64,000 nucleotides of DNA, from assembly GCF_947500765.1 (NCBI RefSeq), contig NZ_CANMTH010000005.1, forward strand, positions 62,001 through 126,000. The letters are read 5' to 3'. This DNA comes from an uncultured Formosa sp. Its GTDB lineage: Bacteria; Bacteroidota; Bacteroidia; Flavobacteriales; Flavobacteriaceae. Positions within the stretch are counted from its first letter, which is position 1. Every line of letters starts with the position of its first letter. This document shows positions 18,896 through 29,362 of the stretch, piece by piece. The notes under the pieces are model-generated. The model made no database searches. It saw only the letters and a list, made by a program, of their open reading frames with translations, and was not told where the DNA came from. Position numbers and translations under genes: made by a program.

Positions 18896-19002
18896 TTTTT
18901 AAAATTTTGGAGTTTAATTTATCGCTAAAACGTATGTAATAAAACTATAATTGAATTCATATTATTTTTTGAGATTTTACAAAAGGTTTAGAGCCTATTT
19001 AA

Positions 19003-19449
19003 TTAATTATTTATAATAAATTTTTCGTGAACTACTTCTTTATTGATAAAAGACTCTAAATAATCCAGACTTTGACATAGTATTGACACCAATCTGTCGA
19101 AGGAGTTTGGTTTCACTAAATAGAGATTCGCTCCATGTTTTTGCAATTGATCTATCACAGAACTATTAATAGTGTTGGAGTAAATAAAAATAGGAATGTC
19201 TTGAAGTTTTATTTCGTTTTTAATGTCTCTTATACACTCTATGCCATTCATTAATGGCATATTTAAATCTAAATATATGGCTTGAGGAAGCGGTTTGTTT
19301 TCATTTAACAAATTGTCTATTAAGGTCACCCCATTATCAAAACTAATGACGTCTATATCAGAAAGGATAGTATCCAAAGCCTCTTGGAAAAACATACGGT
19401 CAGTTTTATCATCATCAGCCAAATAAATTAACAAGTGTTCCTGAAACAT
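19003..19449 (-). CDS. Single-domain response regulator (receiver)
   Basis: A 148-residue CheY-like protein with no output domain. The acidic pocket is Asp12-Asp14 (LADDDKTD), the phospho-acceptor is Asp61 (YLDLNMPLMNG), Ser91 holds the switch position (IYSNT) and Lys113 lies in LVKPNSF. The form resembles Rcp1-type receivers that relay signals from bacteriophytochrome or other histidine kinases. A fragment of a histidine kinase remains at 19833-20165 on the same strand, so its partner kinase may have been lost. Confidence 0.88.
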   Translation of the reverse strand: MFQEHLLIYLADDDKTDRMFFQEALDTILSDIDVISFDNGVTLIDNLLNENKPLPQAIYLDLNMPLMNGIECIRDIKNEIKLQDIPIFIYSNTINSSVIDQLQKHGANLYLVKPNSFDRLVSILCQSLDYLESFINKEVVHEKFIINN

Positions 19450-19461
19450 AGCTATTGATTT

Positions 19462-19629
<168 letters not shown>

Positions 19630-19832
19630 TCAAGTTTTTAAATTAAAATAACACACATATATTGTTTGTTACATTACAAATCTAAAACGAATTAAATTTC
19701 CTATTTAATCCATATGATGCGAATTATTAACTCAATCCATTACATCATAAAATATACGTGTTTTTTTAAGAAGTAAATGTTGCTTATTTATACCAATAGG
19801 TATGGCAATACTATAAATAATCGGTTTTAGGC

Positions 19833-20165
19833 AGGTATATAAATGTCAAAGCTAGCGCCTTTCCCTAACGTTCCAGTGGCTGCAATTATACATTATGATA
19901 ATTTTTTAACAATAGCAAAGCCTATACCCGTATCATTCTATTGTTCTATGCCGTGTAAAAGTTGAAATACTTCAAACATATTATTACTGTATTCTGGATC
20001 GAAACCAATACTATTGTCTAAAAATGTAATATGGCAGTATTTTTTCTTGGCAATTTTTTTTCAATTTTCGGCTTTTTCGCTTTAACAATTTCACAGGTGA
20101 TACTTAATTGTGGGGTGTCCTTTTTAGAAAACTTAAGAAAGTGTGTTGTTCTGAAATAGAAATAC
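19833..20165 (-). pseudogene. Histidine kinase ATPase-domain fragment
   Basis: Minus-strand remnants of a HATPase_c domain: FLKFSKKDTPQLSITCEIV (N-box end), a frameshift, then FLDNSIGFDPEYS (G1 box), MFEVFQLLHGIEQ, a stop, NDTGIGFAIVKKL (G2 box), a stop and GTLGKGASFDIYIP. The order is that of a phytochrome-type sensor kinase C-terminus. No N-terminal sensor part is left. Confidence 0.8.
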
Positions 20166-20457
20166 ACTAAAATCTTAGTGTAATAAAAACAATAGTAAGT
20201 TCGAGGGGTGTCAAGTCTACTTAAAATAATAAACAGGTCATCAAACTAGTAAATGCAATATTAATATCGTAACTGGTAATACTCTCTTTTTTATAATTAA
20301 AAAATGATAACAATTATTTTACCCAATAGAAAGATCCTCTTTATATATGGACTATATATTTGTAGTTGCTGTATTTAAAATTGTAATGTTATAAAAGGAT
20401 TATTTTGCAACAATAATTTTATTTTTCGCTTTATAGTACCTAACGTTCCCGTTATTT

Positions 20458-23400
20458 ATGACTTTTTTTGATAAACCACTTGTCTTTGCTTTTCTTTTGT
20501 TTTTATCGTTTAGCAGTCAATTATCACTTCGTGCACAAGATTTAAAATTTAAAACCTTGACTACTCAAGATGGTTTGTCAAACAATTCAGTGTCTGATAT
20601 TGCAAACGATCGAGATGGAAAACTCTGGATAGGAACTTGGGACGGACTTAATGTTTATGATGGAAATAGTTTTACGGTATATAAGCACGAAAAAGGAAAT
20701 AGTAGAAGTATTCCTGCTAATGATATTGACCGTGTACATATGGATCCCGATGGTACCATTTGGATCTTAACTGAACAATATCAGTTATCTTTTTATAATG
20801 AAGACGGAACATTTAAAACACTTGATTTTAAAGAACCTATACTAGAACGGTATTTTGAAAAAAACAAATTTCCAATTGTACGTTTAAAATCTGGTGAGTA
20901 TTTACAATTAACTAAATTTGGTCAAGAAACTATATCTAAAAAAGATATTCCAGAGGTTGAAAATCTTGAAAAATATTCAGCTATATTAAAAGGAATTGTT
21001 TCAGAAGAAGATATTAGTTGTTTTTTTAAAGATAGTCGGGGAAATCTTTGGTTTGCAGTCCGTTTTAAAGGATTGTATGTTGTGCCAAATAATTCGAATA
21101 ATATTAGAAATGAACACATAGAACATTATACCCATGATTCTTATGATCCTTATAGTTTTTCTAGCAATGAAATAGATGCTATTTATGAAGATGTTTTTGG
21201 TAATATTTGGTTAGCTCATAAAGATGGTGGATTAAGTAAAGTGTACCAAGGTTCAAATGATATCAAAGGATTTTATCCGCATCCAATTTTATATCCGCAT
21301 TTACCAAACGAAGCGATTCGTGCCATAACTAAAGATCGAAAAAACGATCTATGGCTTGGGTATTATACTCAAGGCTTATTTTATTTTGATGAATCTGAAG
21401 GTTGCTTTGTTGAATTTGTAATTGATAAAGCAAAAGATAATCTGGATTGGAAACGAATTAGAAGCCTATTTACAGATTCCGAAGGTGGTGTTTGGGTAGG
21501 AACTTATGCGGGTTTAATTCGTGTTTATAATGGAACAACTACTTATTATAGTTCTCAAGTGTATGAGGGGTTACCTAATAACAGAATCTATGCCCTGACA
21601 GAGGATACGAACCAAAATATATGGATTGGATGTTGGGGGGGATTAGCAAAATTCAATTTAAGGACCAAAGTGTTTGAATACTTTAAAGGTAAAGGTGCTT
21701 TAAATGATTTTCATATAAGAAAGATTACGGCTTCAAAAAACGAACTCGTTATAGCTACAGAACATAGTGGAGTTATCTTTTTTTCATTAGAAAAAGGAAC
21801 TATTGTCAATCAATTAAATAAAAAGGATGGCCTACTAGGCGATAGTTGTTATAGCTTAATAACAGATACCCAAACTGGTTTTGTATGGGTAGGAAGTCTT
21901 GGTGGAATTACTATTTATAATCCTATATCAAAAGCTGTCGTTGCTTCAATTACCGAAGAAAACGGTTTGCCTAGCCATATGGTTTATGGTATGTTTATAG
22001 ATAAAGATAAAGTATGGATAAGTACTACTAAAGGAGGAGCTGCTATCGATATGAAAACCTATAGCGTTCATGCTTTTGATACAACTGAAGGATGGCGAAA
22101 TGCTGAATTTTCTGAAGGGGCAGCTTTTCAAGATGACAAAGGGGTTTTGTTTTTTGGAGGCGTTAATGGTCTTGATTATTTCTTACCTCAAAACATGTAT
22201 TTCTCTACTCAATTGCCAATTTTAAAAGTTAGTATTGATGGAGATCTGTCTAATAACCTAGTAGAAAAAAATTATAAAGACAACACTATTCAAGTCCAGA
22301 TTGATGCTGTTTCTTATGTAAATAATTCTAATAATCAGATACTCTATCAACTTGAAGGTTATGATGAGGTTTGGAATATTTATGATGGTAATGGAAGTAT
22401 TATTTATAAAAAAATACCTTTTGGCACATACCGTTTAAAAGTAAAAAATTCAATGTCAGATACTGAAAAGAGTATTGATATTCTTATCAATAAACCTTAT
22501 TATTTGAGTTGGCAATTTTTTATACTCGTTATACTAATCGTTATTGGTCTTATCATTTTCTATACACGGATTAAGTATCGTAAATCAAGAAAATATCAGC
22601 AAGAATTGAAGAAAATGATTGCAGAACGTACAATTCAAGTTGAGAAACAAAAATCCGCTTTAGAGTTTGCTAACCGCGAATTAGATCAAAAAAATAATTA
22701 TTTAGAAGAGCGTAAGAGAGAACTTTTAGAATTACATAATGCATTAAAAAGTTCAGATTTTGAAAAAGAAAAATTTAAAGCGTTTGTTCTTAAAAATTTT
22801 AAGACACCCATTGCGCATATTATGGAAATATCTAGTTCAGTAGAAGAGACCTCTATTGCTAAAGAACTAAAATTGCAGTCTGTAAAATTGTCAAATCTTA
22901 TTTCAGAATGGGAATATCTCGGAGATGTTAAGCACCTAGCAACATTAGAACCCGTAGCTTATAAATTACAGAATCTTCTAAAACCCATTATAGAATATTT
23001 AGAAGAATTTACGCAAAAACGTGAGGTTGTTTTAGAGTGTAATACTAAGGTTACAGATATTTGGGTTAAAATTAATGTGCTAGCTTTTCGATTCATTTTT
23101 AAATATATATTTAATGATGTGCTTAAATATTCAGAAAAGGGATCGACTTTAAAAGTGACTTATCATCTTACTGAAGATTATTTATATGCAAACATAGACT
23201 CTAACAGTAAACTCTTAGTCAGTGATTTTTCTTCAGCTGTAAAATTTAGTCCATATTACAAAGCGGTAGATGTTCTAGTATCTCAGCTTAAAGGGGAGTG
23301 TCAGGTCATCTTTTCTGAAGCTATTAGTATAGAAATAAAAATACCCTTGCATATTATTGCTACAGAAACTGTTGTTAATGAACATATCCAGTTAGAGCAT

Positions 23401-24195
23401 TTAGATGATTTAATTCTTAAAGAAGGAAAGCGTGCAGTTTTAGTACTTTCAGATGAAACAGAAGAAACATTTGTATCAAAAATGTTGTTAGATGAAGATA
23501 AATATCAACTGGTTTTCGAGAACGAAATTGGAGCTTTAATTTCTGCCCTAAAGCGATTAAAAGTAAATTTGTTAGTTATATATAATCATGTGGTGTCAGA
23601 TGACTTAGTCCGTTTTTTTAAACAGTTAAAGAAGGATAAAAAAATGGCTAACATTCCTATTCTTTTTATTTCAGAACAGATAGATTATTTTTTACAGGAA
23701 GAGATATTAGAACTTGGTGTTGATGATTTTATTCAGTTTCCTATTGGACAAGAATTGATTCGAAAAAAAATGAATAAACTTATCGAACTTCAAGTAAAAG
23801 CAGATAAACAGCTTCAGTTAGTTGATGCTTCCAAAGAAGAATTATACTATAATACTGGTGAAAAATTGGCCCAAAAAGCGGTAAAACTTATCAAAGAACA
23901 CTTAAGCGATTCAACATTCAACATAGATAAGATGAATACGTTATTAGGTGTCTCTAAAATTAAAGGATATCGATTATTTAACGACGTTTTTGGGCAACCA
24001 CCTTTAGCTGTATTACTAGATCTGCGTATGCAAAAGGCTGAATATTTATTGCTAAATACGAATTTAAATATTTCTGAAATTGGTTACGAATGTGGTTACA
24101 ACGAACCAAAATATTTTAGTAAACAGTTTAAAAAACGTTACGGCTGTACTCCAAGTCAATATAGAACTCAAAATACAGGAGAAACTAATCTTTAA
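20458..24195 (+). CDS. HTCS-type regulator with degenerate kinase and receiver
   Basis: A 1245-residue one-chain regulator: signal peptide about 1-27; two-propeller sensor of Reg_prop repeats about 30-590 (DGLSNNSV, LWIGTWDGL, GGVWVGTYAGL); Y_Y_Y domain about 600-675; membrane helix about 684-707; coiled coil; DHp- and ATPase-like part about 760-960; receiver-like domain about 985-1110; AraC DNA-binding domain about 1135-1240 (NISEIGYECGYNEPKYFSKQFKKRYGCTPSQY). The active sites are lost. The H-box reads FVLKNFKTP with Lys779 for His. The N, G1 and G2 boxes lack their Asn and Gly residues. The receiver has LVIYNHVV with Tyr1042 for the phospho-Asp. The frame is intact, so it probably controls the next susCD locus by ligand-driven conformation. 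Confidence 0.9.
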   Translation: MTFFDKPLVFAFLLFLSFSSQLSLRAQDLKFKTLTTQDGLSNNSVSDIANDRDGKLWIGTWDGLNVYDGNSFTVYKHEKGNSRSIPANDIDRVHMDPDGTIWILTEQYQLSFYNEDGTFKTLDFKEPILERYFEKNKFPIVRLKSGEYLQLTKFGQETISKKDIPEVENLEKYSAILKGIVSEEDISCFFKDSRGNLWFAVRFKGLYVVPNNSNNIRNEHIEHYTHDSYDPYSFSSNEIDAIYEDVFGNIWLAHKDGGLSKVYQGSNDIKGFYPHPILYPHLPNEAIRAITKDRKNDLWLGYYTQGLFYFDESEGCFVEFVIDKAKDNLDWKRIRSLFTDSEGGVWVGTYAGLIRVYNGTTTYYSSQVYEGLPNNRIYALTEDTNQNIWIGCWGGLAKFNLRTKVFEYFKGKGALNDFHIRKITASKNELVIATEHSGVIFFSLEKGTIVNQLNKKDGLLGDSCYSLITDTQTGFVWVGSLGGITIYNPISKAVVASITEENGLPSHMVYGMFIDKDKVWISTTKGGAAIDMKTYSVHAFDTTEGWRNAEFSEGAAFQDDKGVLFFGGVNGLDYFLPQNMYFSTQLPILKVSIDGDLSNNLVEKNYKDNTIQVQIDAVSYVNNSNNQILYQLEGYDEVWNIYDGNGSIIYKKIPFGTYRLKVKNSMSDTEKSIDILINKPYYLSWQFFILVILIVIGLIIFYTRIKYRKSRKYQQELKKMIAERTIQVEKQKSALEFANRELDQKNNYLEERKRELLELHNALKSSDFEKEKFKAFVLKNFKTPIAHIMEISSSVEETSIAKELKLQSVKLSNLISEWEYLGDVKHLATLEPVAYKLQNLLKPIIEYLEEFTQKREVVLECNTKVTDIWVKINVLAFRFIFKYIFNDVLKYSEKGSTLKVTYHLTEDYLYANIDSNSKLLVSDFSSAVKFSPYYKAVDVLVSQLKGECQVIFSEAISIEIKIPLHIIATETVVNEHIQLEHLDDLILKEGKRAVLVLSDETEETFVSKMLLDEDKYQLVFENEIGALISALKRLKVNLLVIYNHVVSDDLVRFFKQLKKDKKMANIPILFISEQIDYFLQEEILELGVDDFIQFPIGQELIRKKMNKLIELQVKADKQLQLVDASKEELYYNTGEKLAQKAVKLIKEHLSDSTFNIDKMNTLLGVSKIKGYRLFNDVFGQPPLAVLLDLRMQKAEYLLLNTNLNISEIGYECGYNEPKYFSKQFKKRYGCTPSQYRTQNTGETNL

Positions 24196-24577
24196 GGATT
24201 CTTCTGTTTAGGTTTCATCATTTTAAAAGCACCTTCTATTTACAATCTCATTATGTATTAGTATTCATTTTAATACATATTTAATGTGCCTTTTATTTAT
24301 GGCTTTAGGTTGTGTTTAACTTTAAAAGACTTTTTTATCTTCAAAATAATTGATTTTATTATCAGGTATGAACTTATTAAGTATCTGTTTTTATACTGCG
24401 GAATGTTACCACGCGATCAAGCCAATGTTACCATAGTTTTAATGAAACATTTACACCCCGTTTTACAAGGATTATGGAGCTCTTTTGAAACATTTACACC
24501 CCTTAAACGAAACAATTCTACCGTCGTTTTAATAGCAGTGAGATAGATTTGAAACCAAACTAAAAAAAAGCAAACAC
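24196..24577 (+). promoter_or_regulatory. Regulatory region before the second susC
   Basis: No gene is supported here. Two kinds of direct repeat stand out: AATGTTACCA at 24402-24411 and 24424-24433 (22 bases apart), and TGAAACATTTACACCCC at 24443-24459 and 24486-24502 (43 bases apart). The spacings are close to two and four helical turns, as expected for side-by-side binding by an AraC-type dimer, most likely the regulator encoded just upstream. The function is inferred; the repeats are seen directly. Confidence 0.6.
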
Positions 24578-27500
24578 ATGAAAAAAATGTATTTATGTTT
24601 TAGTCTATTAATATTTGCCTTTGTTTCGGGTAATGCACAGACTATTATTAAAGGAAATGTCAATTCTGACGTAGATGGGATGTCGCTTCCTGGAGTATCT
24701 ATTGTACTTAAATCTGATTCTACTCATTATATTATATCAGATTTTGATGGTAATTACGAATTAAATTTACCTGTAGATACAGGTGTTTTGGTATTCTCAT
24801 ACTTAGGATATAACACTTCGGAAATTGAGTTTAAAGGCAGCCAAACTTTAGATGTAACTCTTATTGAAGGAGCAAGTGAGTTGGATGAGGTTTTACTTAT
24901 TGGATATGGTTCTACTAAAAAGGGAGATGCAACATCTGCCATTGCGACCTTAGAAGGCATTGAGGAGATTGCAAAACGCCCTATTAAGTCGCTATCTGAT
25001 TTTATGCAAGGTAATGCCGCTGGAGTTAATGTTTTACAACAAGGTGGTGATCCCTCAAGTAGTGCTACAATCAACATCAGAGGTCTATCCTCTATAAATG
25101 CTTCTAACCCATTAATTGTTGTAGATGGTTCTCCGTATTATGGTGCTTTAGAAAATATTAATCCTAATACCATTGAGTCTGTATCCATTTTAAAAGATGC
25201 TGCTTCAGCTTCTATATATGGAGCTCAAGCACAAAGTGGGGTTATTGTTATTCAAACAAAAACAGGAAAACTAGGGAAACCTAAAGTTAAACTTGATTAT
25301 TTTGGAGGGATTAGCACAGCTACTAATTTACCAAAATCTTTAAATGCAGAACAGCAAAATGCTGTTTATAACTTAGCAGCGGATAACGGGGGCACGACAG
25401 CGCCGTCAGCTTTCGATTCAGAAATAAATCCTTGGGGAGCAGTAACACGTACAGATTATATGGATGCTATTTTTAGAACAGCAGCAATCTATAATATTAG
25501 TGCAAATGTTAGTGGTGCGTCTGAAAAAGCAAGCTATGCGACATCTTTTGGTTACAATAAATCTGAGGGCGTACTTGTTGGAACAGAGTCGGATAGATAT
25601 ACTTTTAGATTAAAAACTGATTACGATATAACTGATAAAATAAAAGTGGGTGCCAATGTGGGGTATAGTTTAAGAAACTCTAATGGTGTAAATACAAGTA
25701 GTAGTTATTCTGGTGTGATTATGAATGCGATTTATATGCCTTCCGCAACACCTATATATAACGACGAAGGTGGTTTTAATGGGGTTGTCCCAGATGAATA
25801 TTCAAATTTTGCAGGTGCTTATGGAGATGTGTATAATCCAATGGAATTATTACTGGCTCCAACAGTAGATCAACCAGCTAACTTTTTACAAGCTAATGCC
25901 TTTTTAGAATACGAAATTTTAGATGGATTTAGTTTTAGATCAACATATAGTATAAATAATAATCATTCAGAATATAAGGCTTTTACTCCAGCAAGATTGG
26001 GTTTAGGTAGACAAGACACCCAAAATTACTTAACACAGCGCTATACAAAAACTAATCGTTGGATTTGGGATAATCAATTGTCTTATAAAAAAACTTTCGG
26101 ATTTCATAATTTAGAAGTAACAGCTATTAATTCTGCATATTATGAAGACTATGAGTACTTCCGTTTAGATGGCGAAGGTTTCAGCAGTGAAGAACCTTAC
26201 AATCAATATATGGAAAATGCAGATCAACTATCAGATATTTATACAGATGCTAGCGAGGTTGCTTTGTCTTCAATGATTGGTAGACTTATGTATAATTATG
26301 ATAATAAATATTATGTAAGTGGTAGTGTTAGACGAGACGAAACTTCTAAACTAGCCGAAAATAATCAAGACGGTATCTTTTCATCTGCTTCTGTAGGTTG
26401 GAGAATTAGTAAGGAAGAGTTCTTTAAAGTGAGTTGGATTGACGATCTTAAATTTAGAGCCTCATGGGGACAAGTTGGTAACGTAAATGCTTTAGGAGCT
26501 TATGCGTTTAATGTACCGTTAAGTACAACGACTGTAATTTTAGGTGATGAAAACGGAGATCCTCAAAATGATACCTCTGCAACTTACGAAGGACAACAAT
26601 CTAATCCAAATTTAGAATGGGAAACATCAGAATCTATTGATGTTGGTTTTGATGCCTCGTTGTTTGATAACCATGTTTCAGTAACTATGGATTATTTTCA
26701 GAAAACAACTAAAAATATGATTTTCGACGGTTTAGAAGATTCTCATCAAGGTACAGATGCTGCTAAAGTAAACGGTGGCGAACTTAAAAACACAGGTTTT
26801 GAAGTGAGTTTAGGGTATAATACACAGATTGGTGAAGTTGGTATGAACTTTAGAGGTAACATGAGTTTTGTAGATAACGAACTTGTTAATTTAGAAGGTT
26901 ATAATGAAGTTGGTATTGATTATGTAGAAGACGATGCTGGTAACGGATATACGTCAGATGTAAGAAGTACACTTTATCCATACAGATCTGCTGTGGGGCA
27001 AGAACTTTTTTCTTACAACTTAATTCCTTATTTAAACGTTTTTCAAAGTCAAGACGAAGTAAATGCTTATACTCATAATGGAGAATTAATACAGCCTAAC
27101 GCACAAGCTGGAGATTTAAAATTTGAAGACACTAATAACGACGGTACTATAGATTCTGACGACCGAGTGTATATGGGGTCTTATCAACCAGATTTTACTT
27201 ATGCTTTCAATTTCAATTTCGATTATAAAGGTTTTGATTTGGGGTTGATGTTTCAAGGTGTATCGGGATCTAAAGTATTTAATGGTTATAAATTATCTAC
27301 CTATAGCGCATCTTTACAGGGTTACAATTTAGATAATAGAGTACTAAATGCTTGGTCTGAAACGAATACAGGTTCAGAAATTCCAATCGTATCTTCAACA
27401 GATGATAATCAGAATTTTAGTACTAATTCTAGTTGGTATTTAGAAGATGGAGATTATTTAAGACTTAAGAATATAAATCTAGGCTATACGTTTGCTGGAG

Positions 27501-27676
27501 ATATTATGCCTAAATCTATGAAAGGATCGTCTTTAAGAGTATTTGTTTCTGCAGATAATGTTTTCACAATTACTAAATATAGTGGTATGGATCCAGAAGT
27601 TGGAGGTATTGGTTTAGATGTTGGTAGATACCCCATTTCTAGAACGATAACAGGCGGAATTTCACTTTCATTTTAA
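24578..27676 (+). CDS. SusC-like TonB-dependent transporter
   Basis: A complete 1032-residue SusC/RagA protein: signal peptide about 1-20, CarboxypepD_reg-like domain about 22-100 (GNVNSDVDGMSLPGVSIVLK), a TonB-box-like DEVLLIGYGSTKK at about 102-115, plug domain about 118-230 (SINASNPLIVVDGSPYYG) and a 22-strand-type barrel ending GGISLSF. It would import the ligand bound by the adjoining SusD. Downstream enzymes are phosphatases rather than glycosidases, so the cargo may be a phosphorylated compound. The susD gene starts 16 bases after the stop. Confidence 0.95.
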   Translation: MKKMYLCFSLLIFAFVSGNAQTIIKGNVNSDVDGMSLPGVSIVLKSDSTHYIISDFDGNYELNLPVDTGVLVFSYLGYNTSEIEFKGSQTLDVTLIEGASELDEVLLIGYGSTKKGDATSAIATLEGIEEIAKRPIKSLSDFMQGNAAGVNVLQQGGDPSSSATINIRGLSSINASNPLIVVDGSPYYGALENINPNTIESVSILKDAASASIYGAQAQSGVIVIQTKTGKLGKPKVKLDYFGGISTATNLPKSLNAEQQNAVYNLAADNGGTTAPSAFDSEINPWGAVTRTDYMDAIFRTAAIYNISANVSGASEKASYATSFGYNKSEGVLVGTESDRYTFRLKTDYDITDKIKVGANVGYSLRNSNGVNTSSSYSGVIMNAIYMPSATPIYNDEGGFNGVVPDEYSNFAGAYGDVYNPMELLLAPTVDQPANFLQANAFLEYEILDGFSFRSTYSINNNHSEYKAFTPARLGLGRQDTQNYLTQRYTKTNRWIWDNQLSYKKTFGFHNLEVTAINSAYYEDYEYFRLDGEGFSSEEPYNQYMENADQLSDIYTDASEVALSSMIGRLMYNYDNKYYVSGSVRRDETSKLAENNQDGIFSSASVGWRISKEEFFKVSWIDDLKFRASWGQVGNVNALGAYAFNVPLSTTTVILGDENGDPQNDTSATYEGQQSNPNLEWETSESIDVGFDASLFDNHVSVTMDYFQKTTKNMIFDGLEDSHQGTDAAKVNGGELKNTGFEVSLGYNTQIGEVGMNFRGNMSFVDNELVNLEGYNEVGIDYVEDDAGNGYTSDVRSTLYPYRSAVGQELFSYNLIPYLNVFQSQDEVNAYTHNGELIQPNAQAGDLKFEDTNNDGTIDSDDRVYMGSYQPDFTYAFNFNFDYKGFDLGLMFQGVSGSKVFNGYKLSTYSASLQGYNLDNRVLNAWSETNTGSEIPIVSSTDDNQNFSTNSSWYLEDGDYLRLKNINLGYTFAGDIMPKSMKGSSLRVFVSADNVFTITKYSGMDPEVGGIGLDVGRYPISRTITGGISLSF

Positions 27677-27692
27677 TACAAATAATTAAGAC

Positions 27693-29279
27693 ATGACATT
27701 TAAAAATATAAAAATTCAAACGGTTGTTGCAATAGGTGCTTTAATGTGTACTCTATCTTGTTCAGACGATTTTACAAACTTAGAACCTATAGGAAGTGCT
27801 TCTGCCGAATCGTTTTGGCAGACCGAAGACGATGCTATAGAAGCTGTAAATAGTATTTACTTTTACATGAAAGATGAAGATATGTTTAGTCGAGGATTCT
27901 ACTGGTATATTAACGCGTCCGATGATATGATTACAGGTCGTACTAATGCCAGTGCAGATAATATCTCTAATTTTACAACCACAGGTACAGAAAGTTATAG
28001 TTATTGGATGTATCCTCAAAGTTACAAAGTTATTAAAAGAGCAAACGATGTATTAGTAAATGTTCCTGGAATGGATATCGATGAAGATCTTAAAAATCGT
28101 TTACTAGGAGAAGCTTATTTTATGAGAGGGTTTCATTATTTCTGGTTAGCACATACATATGGTGATAATGGAGAAAATGGAGGTGTTCCTATTGTAACTG
28201 AAGAAAATATGAACGATGCTGCTGGTAGTTATACCCGCCCAGATAGTGTGGTAGATAATTATGCACAAATAATATCAGATCTTACTATTGCTTCAGAATT
28301 ACTCCCATTATACACAACATACGAATCTGAAGATTTAGGTAGAGCACATAAAGATGCCGCCTTAGCTTATATTGCTAAAACGTATTTGTATTGGGCACAG
28401 TATGATAGTTCTAAATACGCAGATGTTGTAACATATTGCGATGCTGTAACTAATTCAGGTTCGGGTAGAGCTTTAATAGATACCGATAATCCTACAACAG
28501 ATTTTAGAGAATTACACAGTTATTTAAATAATTGGACCTCAGAGTATATTTGGTCTGTAGATTCGGGTACCGATGGCGGAAGTAAATTACCAGGTGTAGC
28601 TTTAGAAAATAAAGGCTGGGGACTTTATAATGGTTGGGGCTATTTTCAGCCCACATTAGAATTGTATAATGAATTTGAAGATGACGATGTTCGAAGAGAA
28701 ATCACGATTCTTAAATTTGGTGACGAGTTCACATTTTTAGGAGAAGATAGACGCTATTTTTCGGAAAATTCTCAATCCGGTTTTCAGTTTAATAAGTATA
28801 TGTACGAGTATCAGTTTGAAGACGCTATTGGAACAACCATTAACACAAATGGAGATAGTCCAACTACATTATACAACGTACCAATTCTAAGGTATGCAGA
28901 AATCTTATTAATGAAGGCTGAAGCTCAAATTATGCAAGGTCAAAATGGAGATGATGCTTTAAATGCAGTGCGTGAAAGAGCAGGTTTAGATGCTCTTGTT
29001 GGTGCAACAATAGACGATCTTAAGCATGAACGTCGTGTAGAATTGGCCGGAGAATTCGCTAATCGTCATTTTGATTTGGTAAGATGGGGCGATGCGTTTG
29101 AGGCATATACACAACCTTTACATGGGCGTGTACATACTTCTAAAACAAATCCAGATTCAGATTATACTATAGAGGTTGTAAGAGATGCTAGAAATTTTGA
29201 CCCGTCATATATGAATGTATGGCCTATACCTGTAGAGGTTATAGATGCTTCAGGATTACCACAAAATATAGGATGGTAA
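27693..29279 (+). CDS. SusD-like binding lipoprotein
   Basis: A 528-residue RagB/SusD protein with a lipoprotein signal (Cys23 in TLSC). Typical blocks are SAESFWQTEDDAIEAVNSIY, AYFMRGFHYFWLAHTYG, ILRYAEILLMKAEAQ, and the C-terminal HERRVELAGEFANRHFDLVRWG with WPIPVEVIDAS. It forms the surface lid of the preceding transporter. A strong hairpin follows its stop codon. It is clearly different from the SusD at 936-2552, so the two loci bind different ligands. Confidence 0.95.
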   Translation: MTFKNIKIQTVVAIGALMCTLSCSDDFTNLEPIGSASAESFWQTEDDAIEAVNSIYFYMKDEDMFSRGFYWYINASDDMITGRTNASADNISNFTTTGTESYSYWMYPQSYKVIKRANDVLVNVPGMDIDEDLKNRLLGEAYFMRGFHYFWLAHTYGDNGENGGVPIVTEENMNDAAGSYTRPDSVVDNYAQIISDLTIASELLPLYTTYESEDLGRAHKDAALAYIAKTYLYWAQYDSSKYADVVTYCDAVTNSGSGRALIDTDNPTTDFRELHSYLNNWTSEYIWSVDSGTDGGSKLPGVALENKGWGLYNGWGYFQPTLELYNEFEDDDVRREITILKFGDEFTFLGEDRRYFSENSQSGFQFNKYMYEYQFEDAIGTTINTNGDSPTTLYNVPILRYAEILLMKAEAQIMQGQNGDDALNAVRERAGLDALVGATIDDLKHERRVELAGEFANRHFDLVRWGDAFEAYTQPLHGRVHTSKTNPDSDYTIEVVRDARNFDPSYMNVWPIPVEVIDASGLPQNIGW

Positions 29280-29317
29280 TTACAAAAGTCATTTTTCAAG
29301 TTGTTTAATTTTACACT

Positions 29318-29346
29318 GGGAAGGAGGTCTTCTGGACGTCCTTCCC
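29318..29346 (+). terminator. Strong hairpin after the second susCD pair
   Basis: GGGAAGGAGGTC (29318-29329) pairs with GACGTCCTTCCC (29335-29346) with one mismatch and a 5-base loop. No strong T-run follows. It lies between susD and the phosphatase genes, a place where a hairpin can leave susCD message more abundant than enzyme message. Confidence 0.7.
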
Positions 29347-29362
29347 TTCATTAAAGTATATT

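Noticed and set aside
24286..24546. An 86-codon frame before the second susC
   Set aside because: It covers the direct-repeat regulatory region and has no family resemblance.
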